Below, in pieces: positions 13,590 through 25,467 of a stretch of DNA of 64,000 nt. Within the stretch, counting starts at the first letter, position 1. The number at the start of each line of letters is the position of its first letter. The position numbers were made by a program, and so were the translations under genes. The notes beneath the pieces are model-generated. The model ran no database searches, had not been told where the DNA came from, and saw only the letters and a list, made by a program, of their open reading frames with translations. This DNA is from Taenia hydatigena (Eukaryota > Platyhelminthes > Cestoda > Cyclophyllidea > Taeniidae), in the NCBI GenBank assembly GCA_036345935.2, contig JADWOT020000009.1:5723381-5787380 (forward strand), read 5' to 3'.

Positions 13590-14090
13590 TTAACGCCTCG
13601 TACTTCATCTCTCTTGAATTACAACTTTTGAACTAGCCGCTATTTCAGTCTTATTAATATTTGGTTGTTATGCGACAAAACTTGTATATTTATTAAATTT
13701 AACTACCCCTGAGTTCATAACTCTGTAATATCTATTTTTAGAAACACCAAAATATATGCCCTATGATGACAAACAAGCACTCTCTCTTCTTTCCTCCATT
13801 AAGTCATGAGTTTTGTCAACGGATTCGTCAGCTGAAATCTCGTAGTTCTGTACCTTTGCATTGCAGATAACTTCGTCCTAATTCTGATCCACTACTTTTG
13901 GATTAGATTTAGGATTCACAATCCCAAAATTTGTATGCAAATTGCTCTTAGTTAAGTCCGAAATGTGGTTGATGTTAATACCAATCCTCTAAGGCAGTTT
14001 GCTTCACACGTATCCTCAAATTTCTTTGACGCAGTTGAGGAGGATAATTCAAGGGCATTTGCATAATCTCCTAGGCTTTCTAGTTCCCCG

Positions 14091-15496
14091 ATGCGCTGCG
14101 ACATGAGACAACTCTTCTACTGCTACTCGAAGATTGCGCCACGCTACATTTCCAGTGGGAGCAGTCCGGAAACATCATCCGTACGGGCAGCTGAATATAC
14201 AGAACAGCTTCTCCAGCGAATTTCAGCTAGGTTGTCTGCTGTAGAACAGGGTAGGACGGCAGAAGAAGGCGAAAGAGGAGCGGGCGTGGAGATGGCACAG
14301 TTAAACACCAATCGTGTTGAAGATGAATATCGATCTGAAGTCTTCTACGGTCTCCTGCACAGCCTCCAAAAACTCAAGTTATTGAGATCAAGCAGTGATA
14401 TCTTCTTCAACACCGATGTTGATAGGGACACTGCGTTCATCGACATCTTCGGCGACGTCTTACCCAGGCAACGTTGTGACGGCGGAGATGGGGACCAAAC
14501 TCTGGACGACAGTGAACGTTGTTCACGCAGACAGCGCTCTGCCTCCGTCTCAAGGCTCTCGGGCGCCGCAGTTACATCCCGTTTAGCTGACGAAAGTATC
14601 CGGGGCCGTCTAGAAACGTATGTGCACTTGCTTTATTTAAGAGATTTTACCTGGATCCATATGCCAATAGCGGTCTCGAATCCACTGCACTTCTGTATTT
14701 GTGCTCCGATTGATAGTTGCGAAGTCGGATGAGTGGTGCATTTCAACGATGTTCGCTGCGGCACTTACAGGCCGAAGTGAAATCTTATCCTTTCTTTCTT
14801 TATAGAGATCTTTTATCTGATCCCTTGCCGTCAGATGGCCACCCACTCATGAGTCGTGCGAGTAAGGCTTTCTCTGTTCTCCCGTTTGCCGAAATATTTC
14901 ACGCGCACTTAAGAGCGCGATTCCCTTTCTGCTTCACACAGGTTCGTTAGACCTCTCCGTGCCCTCACCATCTACCTCTCTCTTCATGGGTACTTGTGTA
15001 AACCTGGACATTATTCGCAAACGGATTCGTGAAATTCACGATGGAGCCGTCTCACGTGCCTCAATTTTGGCCGACTCAACAGCAAATCGATCCAGCGGAA
15101 GCGAGAACGAAAGTCGGCGACTACCAACGTCCTCCTCCGGTGAGGCGGTACGGACAGACAAGTATATGGGTTTCTGAGGCCATGCATTTAGGATGCAATG
15201 TCTAAAGTGATACTGGCTGTTCTTTGTTAAACTATTTCCTGCTCTCGGTAGCGGAATTCAACAAGGTATTGGCTCCTCTCAAGTATTTCCTTTAAATTTA
15301 TTTATCAACCAATCTACCCTTTTTACAGCAGCAACTTGAATGAAATGACTATATAAAAAGTTGGGAAGCGTTGAAAGAAGCATTTAGAACTAACATTGTA
15401 AACATTGAGCGGGAACGTGAATGGCTTTCAGCATTCATTGATCACTTCAGGCAGCAGTATAAAAAAACGACATCCTCGTGCGGCTTAGAAGTGTGA
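14091..15496 (+). CDS. Uncharacterised 312-residue protein
   Basis: Four exons join in phase: 14091-14617, 14806-14861, 14942-15161 and 15361-15496, ending at TGA. The first exon is one long open frame with a helical segment (EYTEQLLQRISARLSAVEQG), a Leu-rich patch (VFYGLLHSLQKLKLLRSS) and a Ser/Arg-rich end. The third contains NLDIIRKRIREIHDGAV and a Ser-rich run. The last is a charged helix (EREWLSAFIDHFRQQYKK). I recognise no domain. It lies about 500 bp downstream of TRIM37 on the same strand and could be a separate gene or a detached TRIM37 C-terminal part; I found no phase-compatible donor joining them. The ATG follows a possible acceptor (TTTCTAG), so an upstream exon is possible. The last acceptor lacks a pyrimidine tract and is the weakest junction. 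Confidence 0.6.
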
Positions 15497-15593
15497 GAAG
15501 TATAAAATTGTTTAACCTGCTTCATGGCTTGTTTTTCTTCGATTTGAAGACATTTGAGAGCCGTAGCTGAAACGAAAAAATGTTATATATGGG

Positions 15594-18500
15594 CTATAGA
15601 GGTGCACTTGGTGCAAGCTCATTTGGCTGTAGGCTCACCTTGTTGTGCCTCTTCGATTTTACACTGGACGCGGACAGGGTGCGCGCAAGTTGATTCATCT
15701 CGGCATTTTCCTTGTCGCTCCAATACGGCATTTTCTTTGCCGCTCCAATACGTGATGAAACTGGTGTTTCTTCGGCGCCGATCTTGTGCCCTCTCACCTT
15801 ACCAAATTTGTCTTTGAATCGGCGAAAGCTGGATGGCGGTGGGGCGGTCCCCTGTGTGCGGTCAGCCGCAACCCTGTCCAGCGCGTTCATACTGGTACTG
15901 AAACGCAGGGGTGACGGTGTGGCGTCGAGGTCACAGAGCTTCTGGACAGACTGAAAGCGGGCTAGTTTCGCCGCAGGTGGACGAGCCGTGGATGTGGACC
16001 TCGAGGCGGCAAAATTAACGCCCACTCGCCTTCCTTCCAGAGTCCCGGATTCACTACATCCTTCGATCTGAAAGTCGATAATTGTGTTTAAGCAAGGATC
16101 GTTTGTGTTTCAACTTACGGATAGGGTGCGGATGGTGGGTGACGCTACCTTTACGTTAAGAGAAGGCCCCTGTGAAGGAGTGCGTGAAAGGAGGGTCCCC
16201 ATCTGGGTTGTTTCGCGTAGCACACGTGGTTCAGTCTTAGGCAGACCCTTCATTCGAACAGTGGCCCTTGGCGTGGGTACTTCGGTGGAAGTGAGTCTCA
16301 CGGTCGCACCGACGTCCACTGGTCTGACGTTTGTCTGAGTCAAAAGTATGAAGTGAGGTGACGAGCAAGTTTATAACCGACGGACTGGGGAAGAGTTACG
16401 ATGACTACCTGGTTTTGATGTTTGGGAGGAGATGCGACGTGCTTATTGCTATATGAATGCCCATCCGTTGATGGGCATGGAGTTTCTACAAGGTTCGAGA
16501 TGGGATATAGTTTAGAAACATTTCAGCACGCTTAACACTCAAGATTGAATTCAGTGCTAAAACGTGTAGGCATCAGGTCGTTTTGCGTGACTACCTCCAG
16601 AGATAGACTTTGTCTCGAGGCAGTTTGCGGCCGTTTCTACGTCCATCTCCTCCGTCACCGAAGCGATCAAAAGACGCCGAAGGCGGCGATAATGAAATTC
16701 AAATGGAGTTGGAACTGTGAATGTTCGATTCCCACGTAAAGCCTGAGGGCTAAGTGGGGCTGCACATTTACTGTACGGCGGCCAACCCTCCAATTCGGAA
16801 ACCGTGTCGGTGTCAGTGTTGTTTGTTGCATTGCTTGCAGCTTTAAGATGTGTAAAAAAAACATTACAACAACGAAAACTGACGGCTTCGCGTCGTTTGC
16901 AAAAAAATTACTTTTCTTTAGTGGATGTAGGGCACCAGATTCATGCCTTCGGAAAGATCACACACCGACACAAAGCCAATAAGTCCTAAGAAATGCGCTT
17001 GTCAATACGTAAATTACACTGAACGAAAAACGGACAGAAGGCAAGCCAAGAACTGTCCACTTTCGCCTAATCCATGGCAAGCTTTCATTAGAATATACTT
17101 TAATCGCTTAATAACGCTTAAAAAATTTCACTAACGGTGGCAGTTAAGGTGAACAAGAGGCCGAGGAACGCTTTCGATTCACAAATGCAGCAAGGAGGTC
17201 ACCTAACCTGAAGCACACCTCTGTATTTCCACTGTTTCGGCGACATGGACGGGTTTCTTAGTTGTCAAAACAACGTTATTCGAGGATGGTTGCTCAAATT
17301 CCTGCGGAATGATTGGACTGACCACGGACCAACTTTTATCATTGAGCGCATCCGCTTCCTGGTCACACAGCGGGGTGCACAAGGCGAAGTCCTTGTTGTG
17401 AATGCAGTGCAGAGAGGGGGCCGAAGAGAAGACAGGGGCAGTTTCGCACTCAACTACACGACCCTTCCCCTCCTCCAAACACGAAGTAAAGGCCGCCTCT
17501 CGAGTTTCTGGACTCGAGAACTTCCCGCCTTGTGGACTTATAACTCCTAAAGGTGTTTGGAATATGATGCAAAAACAGACATGCCATTCACTATGAAAAT
17601 TCGGTTGCTACTAGGATCTTAAAAGTAATTGGATAACATAAAAAATGACAAAAATTCAAAAACCGAATGAAAAGAAATAGGTGGGACGGTTTTGTAAGTT
17701 AGTAGAACACGTCAATCTCATATCCTGTAATTGGCAAGGAATAACGTAAAAAATAGCATTACCCTCAGCCTCCAGTGTCTTGAAAGCTACATCCTGATGC
17801 GGTAACGGGAACATGTCGCCAAACAGCGGCGACTGCCTAAATTTCCCCTCATTCTGAAAAACAGACTTGAAATCAATACAGATAAAAGACAGTTATGCAC
17901 AACCCGGTGCTAAGTCTTTCGAATACAAGCCGCATCAATTAGTTCAAGAGCAATAATTTGGCAACCCACTTCAAAATGCAGTTTGCAGAGATGGCTCTTA
18001 TCTCCCACTGAACTACCCATGTCCGCATCATTCCACGGAGCGTCCAAAAGCTGTTCGTGATGATTGTGGCTCTTGGGCAAAAGACAGGAGGCTGTACCGT
18101 CGGAGTGTCTCCTCGCTGAGTAAAGATCAGGGAACTCACCCATTGTTGTCGAGGTAAGGACAACTTCTGCTGGAGTGTATGATATATGACCCAGACTCCC
18201 AAAGTCTACAAGAATAATTTGAACTCGAGTGGAGATGATGCCGTTCTACCAAAAAACATTCGACCAGAAATACCTATTTCTACCCCCCCAGGGCATTGAC
18301 GCATTTACATAATCACGAACAGTAGGATTAGCTGTGCACAAATAGCTATGCTTGATAATACGGGGTTATTATGCAAGACTGATCGTACCTCTCTTCTTGC
18401 CCTCAATAATTGAAGGGCTGGATTCGAGCAAAGTAAGACGCCTCTCCGCCTCATTTTGAGCCGTCTTGGATTTAAGATACTTAAGTAGAGTTGACGCCTC

Positions 18501-21500
18501 CTTCTCCTGAGCTGCCTTACGCTGAGCGTCGAGTTGGTTGAGCTGGTGCTGGAGACCACTTATTATAGTCTCCTTTTCGTTCAGCGCCCCTTCCAGCTGG
18601 CGACAGCGCACTACTTCTGCCGATACACGCTCTTCACAGGCCAACCGCTCCGTTACCGCGGAGTCTAGGCGCAGCTCAAGTCCCTGTGGCGTTAATTTTG
18701 CATTAAAGTCAAAAATGAAAATATAGCTGATCGAGTTTTAATAAGATCTTGGAGATAGCAACAATGATAAACCTCAGCTCACTTCGATAAACTTGGCGAG
18801 ACGAGAGCACTCATTCTCTGCAAACTGACGATGCAAGGCAGCAACAGAGGCAGATTGGCGAGCCTCGGCCATGCGCTGCTCGGTAGCCAATAAATCGGTT
18901 CGGAGGCGCTTCAGATTCTCCTCCAGCAGATGCTTAGCTTCTTCATACTGTGTCTGCACTGCCAACACTTCTGTATATTGTCGTCGCATCTCGCTAAGCT
19001 GGCTCTCTAGTCGCGATCGATCTGCTTCCATCAATGCCATAGTCTCACTGAGCTCCTTGTTACTCCTCACGAGTCGCTCCTGATCTGCCTTCACCAAAGC
19101 TAACTAAAAATCAGTAGCTATTTCGGATTAATCCCTCGTATTTTCTGTTAAAAGGAGCAGTGACGTGGGTAAGTTGATGAAAGCATCTGATAGGCATATA
19201 AATGGTTGTTTCGAAGCCAATTCTGCTTACAAAGTTCAAACAACAAAAAATTACCTGGCCCCGTAGATCAGTCAATTGCGTTTCCAAGTTGATTGACTCC
19301 ATAGTACGCCTCTCTAACTTTTCAGTCATAGCTGTCTTTTCAGCATAAACCTCAACTATTTCCTGTTGGTACTTTTCCATATCTGATTTCAACTTGGAAA
19401 CCTCCTTCGTCAAGGCACCATTTTCATCACGCAGACCAGCCATAAAGGAAGATTCTTCATCGAGAGCCTGCTTAAGGTTTACCTTCTCATTTGTAAGCTT
19501 ATCGTTATCATCGATCAAACATCGATTAGTTTCCGACAAACGGGTAACTTCTTCCTGCACCAATGACAATTTCCGTTGTAAATCAAAAAGTTTCTGTTCC
19601 GTTGCAACACATTTTTCGCTCATTTCCTTATTCGCTCTCGTGTGTTTCACTAGATCTGCCTCTAATGCTTTTACGTGCCTAAAAAAATTGTTTTTTTCCT
19701 CCGCGATTTCTTGGGTACGTTTATCACAGTCATTTTGTGTCTTGTTGCGCTCTTCGACTAGCAAATTACATGTAGAAGTTTGCACCTCCAAGTCAACTTT
19801 CAGAGCACAAGCAATTTTCTCAAGACGGCCTCTTTCTTCCGTCAAACGCGAAATAACAGTATCATTTTCACAAATCAATTGATTCAGCGATGCAATATTG
19901 GAGTCACGAGTTCTAAGGGATGACTCCAATTGTTCAATTCGCATACCAGCGGCATCATTTTCATTAATCTCATTGGATAAACGAGCAACCTCCTCCCGGG
20001 CTCGGGAGAGTTCAGACTTAACCTTCAATAACTCCTCATGGGCTGTATCTCTGGCCTCTATCAACTCCGCACGTTCCCGTTTTAAGTGCTCCACCAGACT
20101 TACTTTCTCCTCTAGGTCGGTAACCGCTTCCTGCAGCCTGGCGCCGAAGTCATCTTCCGCTCTTTTTGAAAGTGCTAGTTGTTCGGATAGCACGACTTTG
20201 TCCTCACTCAGCCTCCTCCCTTCCTTCTGCAGCAAATCCAAGCGGCTAGAAAGTTCGATCCTAAGGGTCTCATTGGAATTAAGTTGATTTTGAGTTTCGA
20301 GCAATTCACTCATCAAGTTATCAAGTTTCATTTCTAGGGCAGTAACTGTTTTCTGGTTCTCACTTCGCAGGCTTCTCATTTCCGCATGTGCATCATTTAA
20401 CTGATTCTCAAGTCCAAGTTTTACCTCTTCGAATTCCTTCTCCCTTTTGGGAAATTGGGCCAATTCACACTCCAAACAATTCAATTTGTCTCTAAGACCA
20501 ACTTTATCTACCTCGGACTCGTTCAGTTTGTGCAAAACATAATCCAGCTCGTCCTTAAGCTGGTTTGATTTCGTTTTCATCGCATCCAGTTCGCACGATG
20601 TGATCTTCAGTTGAGACGAAAGGGCCGACACTTCTTTATTTACCGTTTCAAGGGCTAAACACTTCTCGTCCAGATCAGTAAGGAGAGTTTTTTTCTCCAA
20701 ATTTAGGCCGCGTATTTGTGCATCTAAGTTTTCCCGGTCCAATTTGTAATTATTCGATAGGTTTGTGTACTGAGTTGAGACTTCAGAGAGTTCCACATTG
20801 AGGCGATCCACCTACACATGCCATAATAGGTTAATATTAGCGTAAAAAGCGGGATTGTTGAAAAGTAGGACTACATTTATGATGTTCCAAGGAATAAAAA
20901 AAGATGATTGAGCAAAGTAATGCCGCTACCATGCGCCATCAAACTCAAGAGCACTAAAACATTATTACGAAAGACAAAAATTTACCTCATTACGAGCAAC
21001 ATCCAGCTGGGTTTGCAGATTCTGGATTTTCGTGTCCTGGGCCATTATCTCCCCCAGACACTCCCCAGTAGCATCTGAATGAGTTGAACCTAACGGTTTG
21101 ACGAAAAATGCACAAAAGCATTAACACAAGAGCGTGTTTTTAGCTAACACCGATTCAAAACCAATATACCTACTCGTGCGAGTGTCTCGCCATAGTGACA
21201 CATCAACCACGGAGACCTCACTCACGTTCTGCGTAGACTCCGGGAGCTGGAGGGAAGGGGACGAGGTGCTGCAGAAGTCGCCGACGCCACCACCAGAGGC
21301 AGAGAGAGGGCCTGGATTCTCGGCGTGTTGGGAAAGCTGGAAGGCATTGTGGTGGCAAGTACACGTGCACCGTGCGCGAGAAATTGTCGCCCATTGTGAA
21401 GACTGAGAGTGATTCCGTCGCGAGCTCAATAGTTCAAATTCTGAAGCCGCTTTAGTGCGCTCGTTCTCCTTCACAAACTCGGATAACTAGAAAGACGATG

Positions 21501-22326
21501 AGCCAGTATCGTGAGTACTGATGAAATACGCAAAAATGCAAGAACAAAATAATGTCTAAACATACTTCTTTCTCAGCCTTTTCAAGAGCGTCCTTAACTT
21601 GTTCGTACTGCTTTTTCCACTCCTTATTAGCTTTCCACTTAGCAACTTCCGACTCAAGAAGCTTTATCTAAAAATAGATGGCATATAATAAAAATAGATC
21701 AGCCAATCATAAAAGGCGACTACAGAGAGATCTTACTTTGTTACAAAGCATAATATTTTTTTTGATTAGCTCATCCTTTTCCGCTTTAAGAACTCCAACT
21801 ATCTCATTAACTTCTTGAGAGCTTTTAAGCTCCGCCAGCAACCTAAAAAAGGATTGCATGGTGCACTTAAGAGAATTTAACGAGAAGTTAGAAAAAGTAA
21901 CAAACCGTTGGATTTCCGCCTTCATCTTATCATTGTCAATCTGACAAATATGCAACTCATTGGAAGTGTCGCGAAGTTCATTTAATTCCCTTTCCTTGGT
22001 GCGACACTTTTCTTCGAGTGAGGATATCTTCCTTTCATGTTGAAGTTTGGCTTGTACAAGTTCCCGCTTTTCGCTTTCACAATCATCGCAGAAATTCTCC
22101 AACTCGCTTACTTTGAGTGCAAGCTTACGTATTTCAGACAGAAGCTTCTATCAAACGAAAATAAGTAGCGAAGAAAATTACAGGCGCAAACCTTTTGTGT
22201 GAAGTCTGGCGACTCAACAATGTTTTGAGCAAGATACAGTGGGTTTCCCGCAGTTGCATCGTCATCGTGGAAGCTTACCGAGGCAGGAATAGGATTACCG
22301 GATGGTTTGTTGACCTCATTGGACAT
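15594..22326 (-). CDS. Large coiled-coil protein, family unresolved
   Basis: Multi-exon minus-strand gene. The start at 22326 (MSNEVNKPSGNPIP) is followed by exons near 22194-22147 and 21474-21121, a huge uninterrupted exon at 20814-19255 (1560 bp), exons near 19097-18777, 18644-18390, 17478-17203 and 16343-16110, and a last exon ending at 15594. The central thousand or so residues are heptad-rich, Leu/Glu/Lys/Gln coiled coil with almost no Pro. The C-terminal region changes to a basic, Ser/Pro/Thr-rich tail (ARPPAAKLARFQSVQKL, RRFKDKFGKVRG). A rod plus basic tail suggests a cytoskeletal, spindle or Golgi tether role such as NuMA, CENP or golgin types, but no diagnostic domain is visible and myosin-tail-like is equally possible. 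No motor domain is seen. The last exon contains a 25-bp tandem duplication. Exon limits near 16-18 kb are approximate. Confidence 0.75.
15701..15750. repeat. 25-bp tandem duplication inside coding exon
   Basis: Units 15701-15725 and 15726-15750 match at 23 of 25 positions. They lie in the last exon of the minus-strand coiled-coil gene. Because 25 is not a multiple of three, the two units are read in different frames and encode IGAAKKMP and YWSDKENA. Confidence 0.85.
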
Positions 22327-24201
22327 TCCTTAGAATATACATAATAGTCAACAGTGTTTAAGCACATTATTGTTCACGCACCCTGACTAGATTTTCTGGT
22401 ATAACGAACGAAATAGGTGAAGCATTAAACCACTAGGGGAACAGAAACGCATACTAGACGGGATGAAAGCATCTAAAAACATGGAAAAGCAACGCAATAC
22501 AGATGTACAACAGTCGATGTGCCATGTACAGAGCGACATCTATGCAAACGCACCATGCAGGAAAGTAAGATTTACAACAAGTTACCGACAGAGATCAAAA
22601 TCGCACACCTGAGAACAAATCAGAGTATAAGCTTGGAGTGAGATATTCGATGCGTTAAAACACATTCAAAATTTAGAGATATATATTGCAATACAAATCA
22701 CAACAAAAAAACCCGATGAATGCACATCTGGGCAAAATTTCATGCACAACCCATGCAAATGTAGGTTCGTGCGCCGACTATTATTTAGGCCAGTGTAAAA
22801 CATCTAAGGCATTTAAGGTTGTGATGGTAGGCGGGCTTGCTAATGAAAAAATCGTCACCTATAATGAGCTGCCATTGGTTTCGTGCATTATTGCTACAAA
22901 TATACCCTAAGAATGTGGCAACTGGGCCCCACTGCCGTGCTCAGCGAAATACTACTGCAATAAAATTGCTAGGAATTAGCATTAGGGCTGATTCAATGGA
23001 GAATATTTAACGTATCCGTAAGTGATTTTTACAACCTAGGAAGACTTTTGTACTCTTCATTTAAAGAAAGAGAAATAGCAACTATTTAATTATTTTGGTC
23101 ACTTCATTGAGATTATTTTTACTCTGCGGTTTGATGGAGCTACCTTTACTACTTACTGTAGTTCTATCTCCGATCACCTTACCTTCCCTGCGACTACCCT
23201 TGGGTTGAACAGGGTAACAGCCCTGCGGCATCTTTAATGTCTCCGACTAAATGGGATCAGTATAGACTTAATGCACACTTAGAAGTTGGCTTCCCCCAGA
23301 TTTGAGTAAATCCACCTTCTCGTCAAGTGCAGGGCTCGACGTTCATTCGCTCCTCTCACTTAAAGGGTAGATTTGAAGACAGAGGAGTACTGTACTTACT
23401 CCTTTCCCATTTCATAACAGCAGCGCCCCCAATTTAGTTGTATAATATTACTGAGATTTTCGTCAAGGTTGCTATCAAAGCCCAGTTAGCTGTTAGTAGT
23501 CACGCCAATATCATGAATTTTAAGAAGCTGGTAGACTGTTGTAGCTTCACTGGGATTAAATGTGGAAACTTCAACCAGTAATGTGATACGTCCCAAAAAC
23601 CTAGCCACTAGCATGGCTATGGCTGGCGAATGTGCAGTTTATTAGTAATGTATTAGTCTATCGTTTGTTACGTGTCTTCACCTCTGGGCCAGTATTTTTG
23701 CACTTAGAAAATATGGGATGAAATGCAGCCGTTGTGCATAGCACCCAGCCCTGAGCACTGTCAACCGGAAAATCGGTCTCCGCTAATGCCTTTCAAAACG
23801 GCAAAGAAATCTCGGATACGAACAAGTCGGCGCAGTGGAATAAAAACGAAGTAATGAAATGACTTTTACCTTCAATGGATTTTAAAAATGGCCGCAGTGA
23901 GATGGTCTGAGATTGGTATAGCCCCAGCATAGCAGCCAAGAAGAGAAATTAAAGTACGTCGCCATAATGGGATGAATCAATAGGTACTTTAATTGCATAT
24001 TTATTTAATAAGAGCCATAATTTCCACAATTTCCTTCGGTTTTGCATTAGCATTCGCTAACATATGAGAAATTTTTAGCACTTTAACGCCAGCAGACTAC
24101 ATTTTCCCATCGATATGACTTAACCCTAATTCATAGACTATTGAATTTGATCGCAAAATCCTCTAAAACCTTGATCGATGAAATTCCACCAATATTCCGA
24201 T
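22327..24201. other. Gene-free stretch
   Basis: Lies between the start of the coiled-coil gene and the repeat cluster. The first few hundred bases would be its promoter and 5' UTR. I see no recognisable exon, RNA gene or repeat in the remainder. Confidence 0.45.
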
Positions 24202-24386
24202 TGTAGCACAATGTTTGTTGGAACTACCGATTTCGGTCAAGGTCACAGAGGTGGCCGTACTGCCCCAGCTGCGTTGGCTGGCCTCCAGGCCATGCCAGCA
24301 GGTCATTTTCCTCTGTCCGTTGAATATATATGTTCCACCCTAGCATTCTGCCTTCTTTTGCCTTCGAGGGAGCCTCGGTTACTACA
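24202..24386 (+). mobile_element. Solo LTR of TRIM-type retrotransposon
   Basis: 185-bp unit beginning TGTAGCAC and ending ACTACA, with the TG...CA termini of an LTR. It matches the other LTR copies in this window (CTACCG, GGTCACAGAGG, ATTCTGCCTTCTTTTGCC). The flanking 5-mers CCGAT and CCGAG are a near-perfect target-site duplication, so this is a solo LTR left by recombination of a full element. Confidence 0.85.
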
Positions 24387-24732
24387 CCGAGGTATGTCTA
24401 CCACATTAGAAATTTACAGCAAATCATGCTATAAAGCACATCGAGTTTTTAGGATAATTCTAAAAAATTAAGAACATTATACTTCTTTGTCAATTTATCA
24501 ATTTAAAAGCATAAGTAATACTCCGCCTGTTTGATAAGCGGAATGTGTGGCATTCCGATACGTCGCTGAAGAAAAAATGACATAACGACCGGGCGGAATA
24601 CATACATTCGACAAAGTGAAAGAAACTTCCAGCTGCTGGCATGGCTCGGAAGCCAGCCCACGCGACCAGGGCAATATGGTCACCTCTGTGACCGAAAACA
24701 AAACCGGCAGTCATGTAAAACAAAGTACTACA

Positions 24733-24748
24733 TTGCCCCTCTCCTCTT
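24733..24748 (-). other. Polypurine tract of TRIM copy 1
   Basis: Sixteen bases, AAGAGGAGAGGGGCAA on the minus strand, directly before the TG of the 3' LTR. This is where plus-strand DNA synthesis would be primed, and it fixes the element's direction. Confidence 0.75.
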
Positions 24749-25252
24749 ACGAGCGTTGTCTCTGACGCGCCTCCCGGTAGACCTCCCGTGTCAGCCATCA
24801 CAACGTAATCAGTGCTGCAAGAAGCACCCACAAGCTATCCATGCCAGTCGCCGACATTCGACGCAATTGAGGCGAGGCTTGACACCAACGTCAGTAATCC
24901 CTCTTGGCAGTTCGACTGGACTTGAAGTTTCCTCCGGTTTGGAGAAACGAATTTAGAGTAAGAGGTTCTGCCGGTCATCAGCGTTTCTAAAGGGAGATGT
25001 CGGAATATCGGTCCCCTTAAGTAGGTGGGTTGGGGAAACCTCCGAAAAGAAACCTTTCCGGGTGGTCCACGACTAGTGTCGCTTCAGTTGTTAATAGCTT
25101 TCTTGTAGAGCACGGAGACGGGGTAGATATCAAAACCGGACGTCGTTATTAGTCCTCCTGATATGAGATGTCAGAGATGCTCCCAATCGTACCAAATACG
25201 CTTCCTTCGCACCGCTGCAATATGCCACAGGCGGTAGAGATCGAGGTCGAAA

Positions 25253-25263
25253 CTCTGCCACCA
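25253..25263 (-). other. Primer-binding site of TRIM copy 1
   Basis: TGGTGGCAGAG on the minus strand starts one or two bases after the 5' LTR end. TGG is complementary to a tRNA 3' CCA end; the sequence is close to the initiator-Met type of primer site. The tRNA identity is inference. Confidence 0.6.
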
Positions 25264-25467
25264 ATTTAGCAACCCGAGGCTCTCCTGAAAGCAAAAGAAG
25301 ACAAAATACTGGAGTAGAATGTATATTTATTCAACAGGCAGAGGGAAATGAACTACAGGCATGGCCCGGAAACCAGCCCATGAGGGTAGGGCAACATGGC
25401 TACACCTATGACCCTGACCGAAACCGGTAGTCCAAACAAACAAAGTATTACAGGTAGACTTTGGAAG

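Larger units (their letters stand above)
24546..25452 (-). mobile_element. Full-length TRIM retrotransposon, copy 1
   Basis: Two LTRs (24546-24732 and 25265-25452) bracket a 532-bp internal region on the minus strand. Orientation is set by a primer-binding-site-like TGGTGGCAGAG at 25263-25253 just after the 5' LTR, and a purine tract AAGAGGAGAGGGGCAA at 24748-24733 abutting the 3' LTR. The internal region has no gag, protease or reverse transcriptase, so it is non-autonomous. A short frame across the 3' LTR side (24831-24490 minus) is not a recognisable protein. The two LTRs are clearly diverged from each other, so the insertion is old. Flanks GAATG and GGTAG are a poor target-site duplication. 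I recall this structure as the taeniid TRIM family. Confidence 0.85.

Noticed and set aside
16700..16740. tRNA-like T-loop GTTCGATTCC
   Set aside because: The flanking stem pairs poorly and no D-arm, anticodon arm or acceptor stem can be drawn. It lies within the coiled-coil gene.
19394..20287. Plus-strand frames of 162 and 129 codons, Ser/Leu/Phe-rich
   Set aside because: Antisense of the coiled-coil exon; such composition is typical of the reverse strand of Glu/Lys/Leu-rich coding sequence.
24490..24831. 113-codon minus frame and 66-codon plus frame shared by 24.5-25.0 kb and 40.6-41.0 kb
   Set aside because: They lie across the 3' LTR and internal region of the TRIM elements. They are identical only because the DNA is identical, and they resemble no protein.
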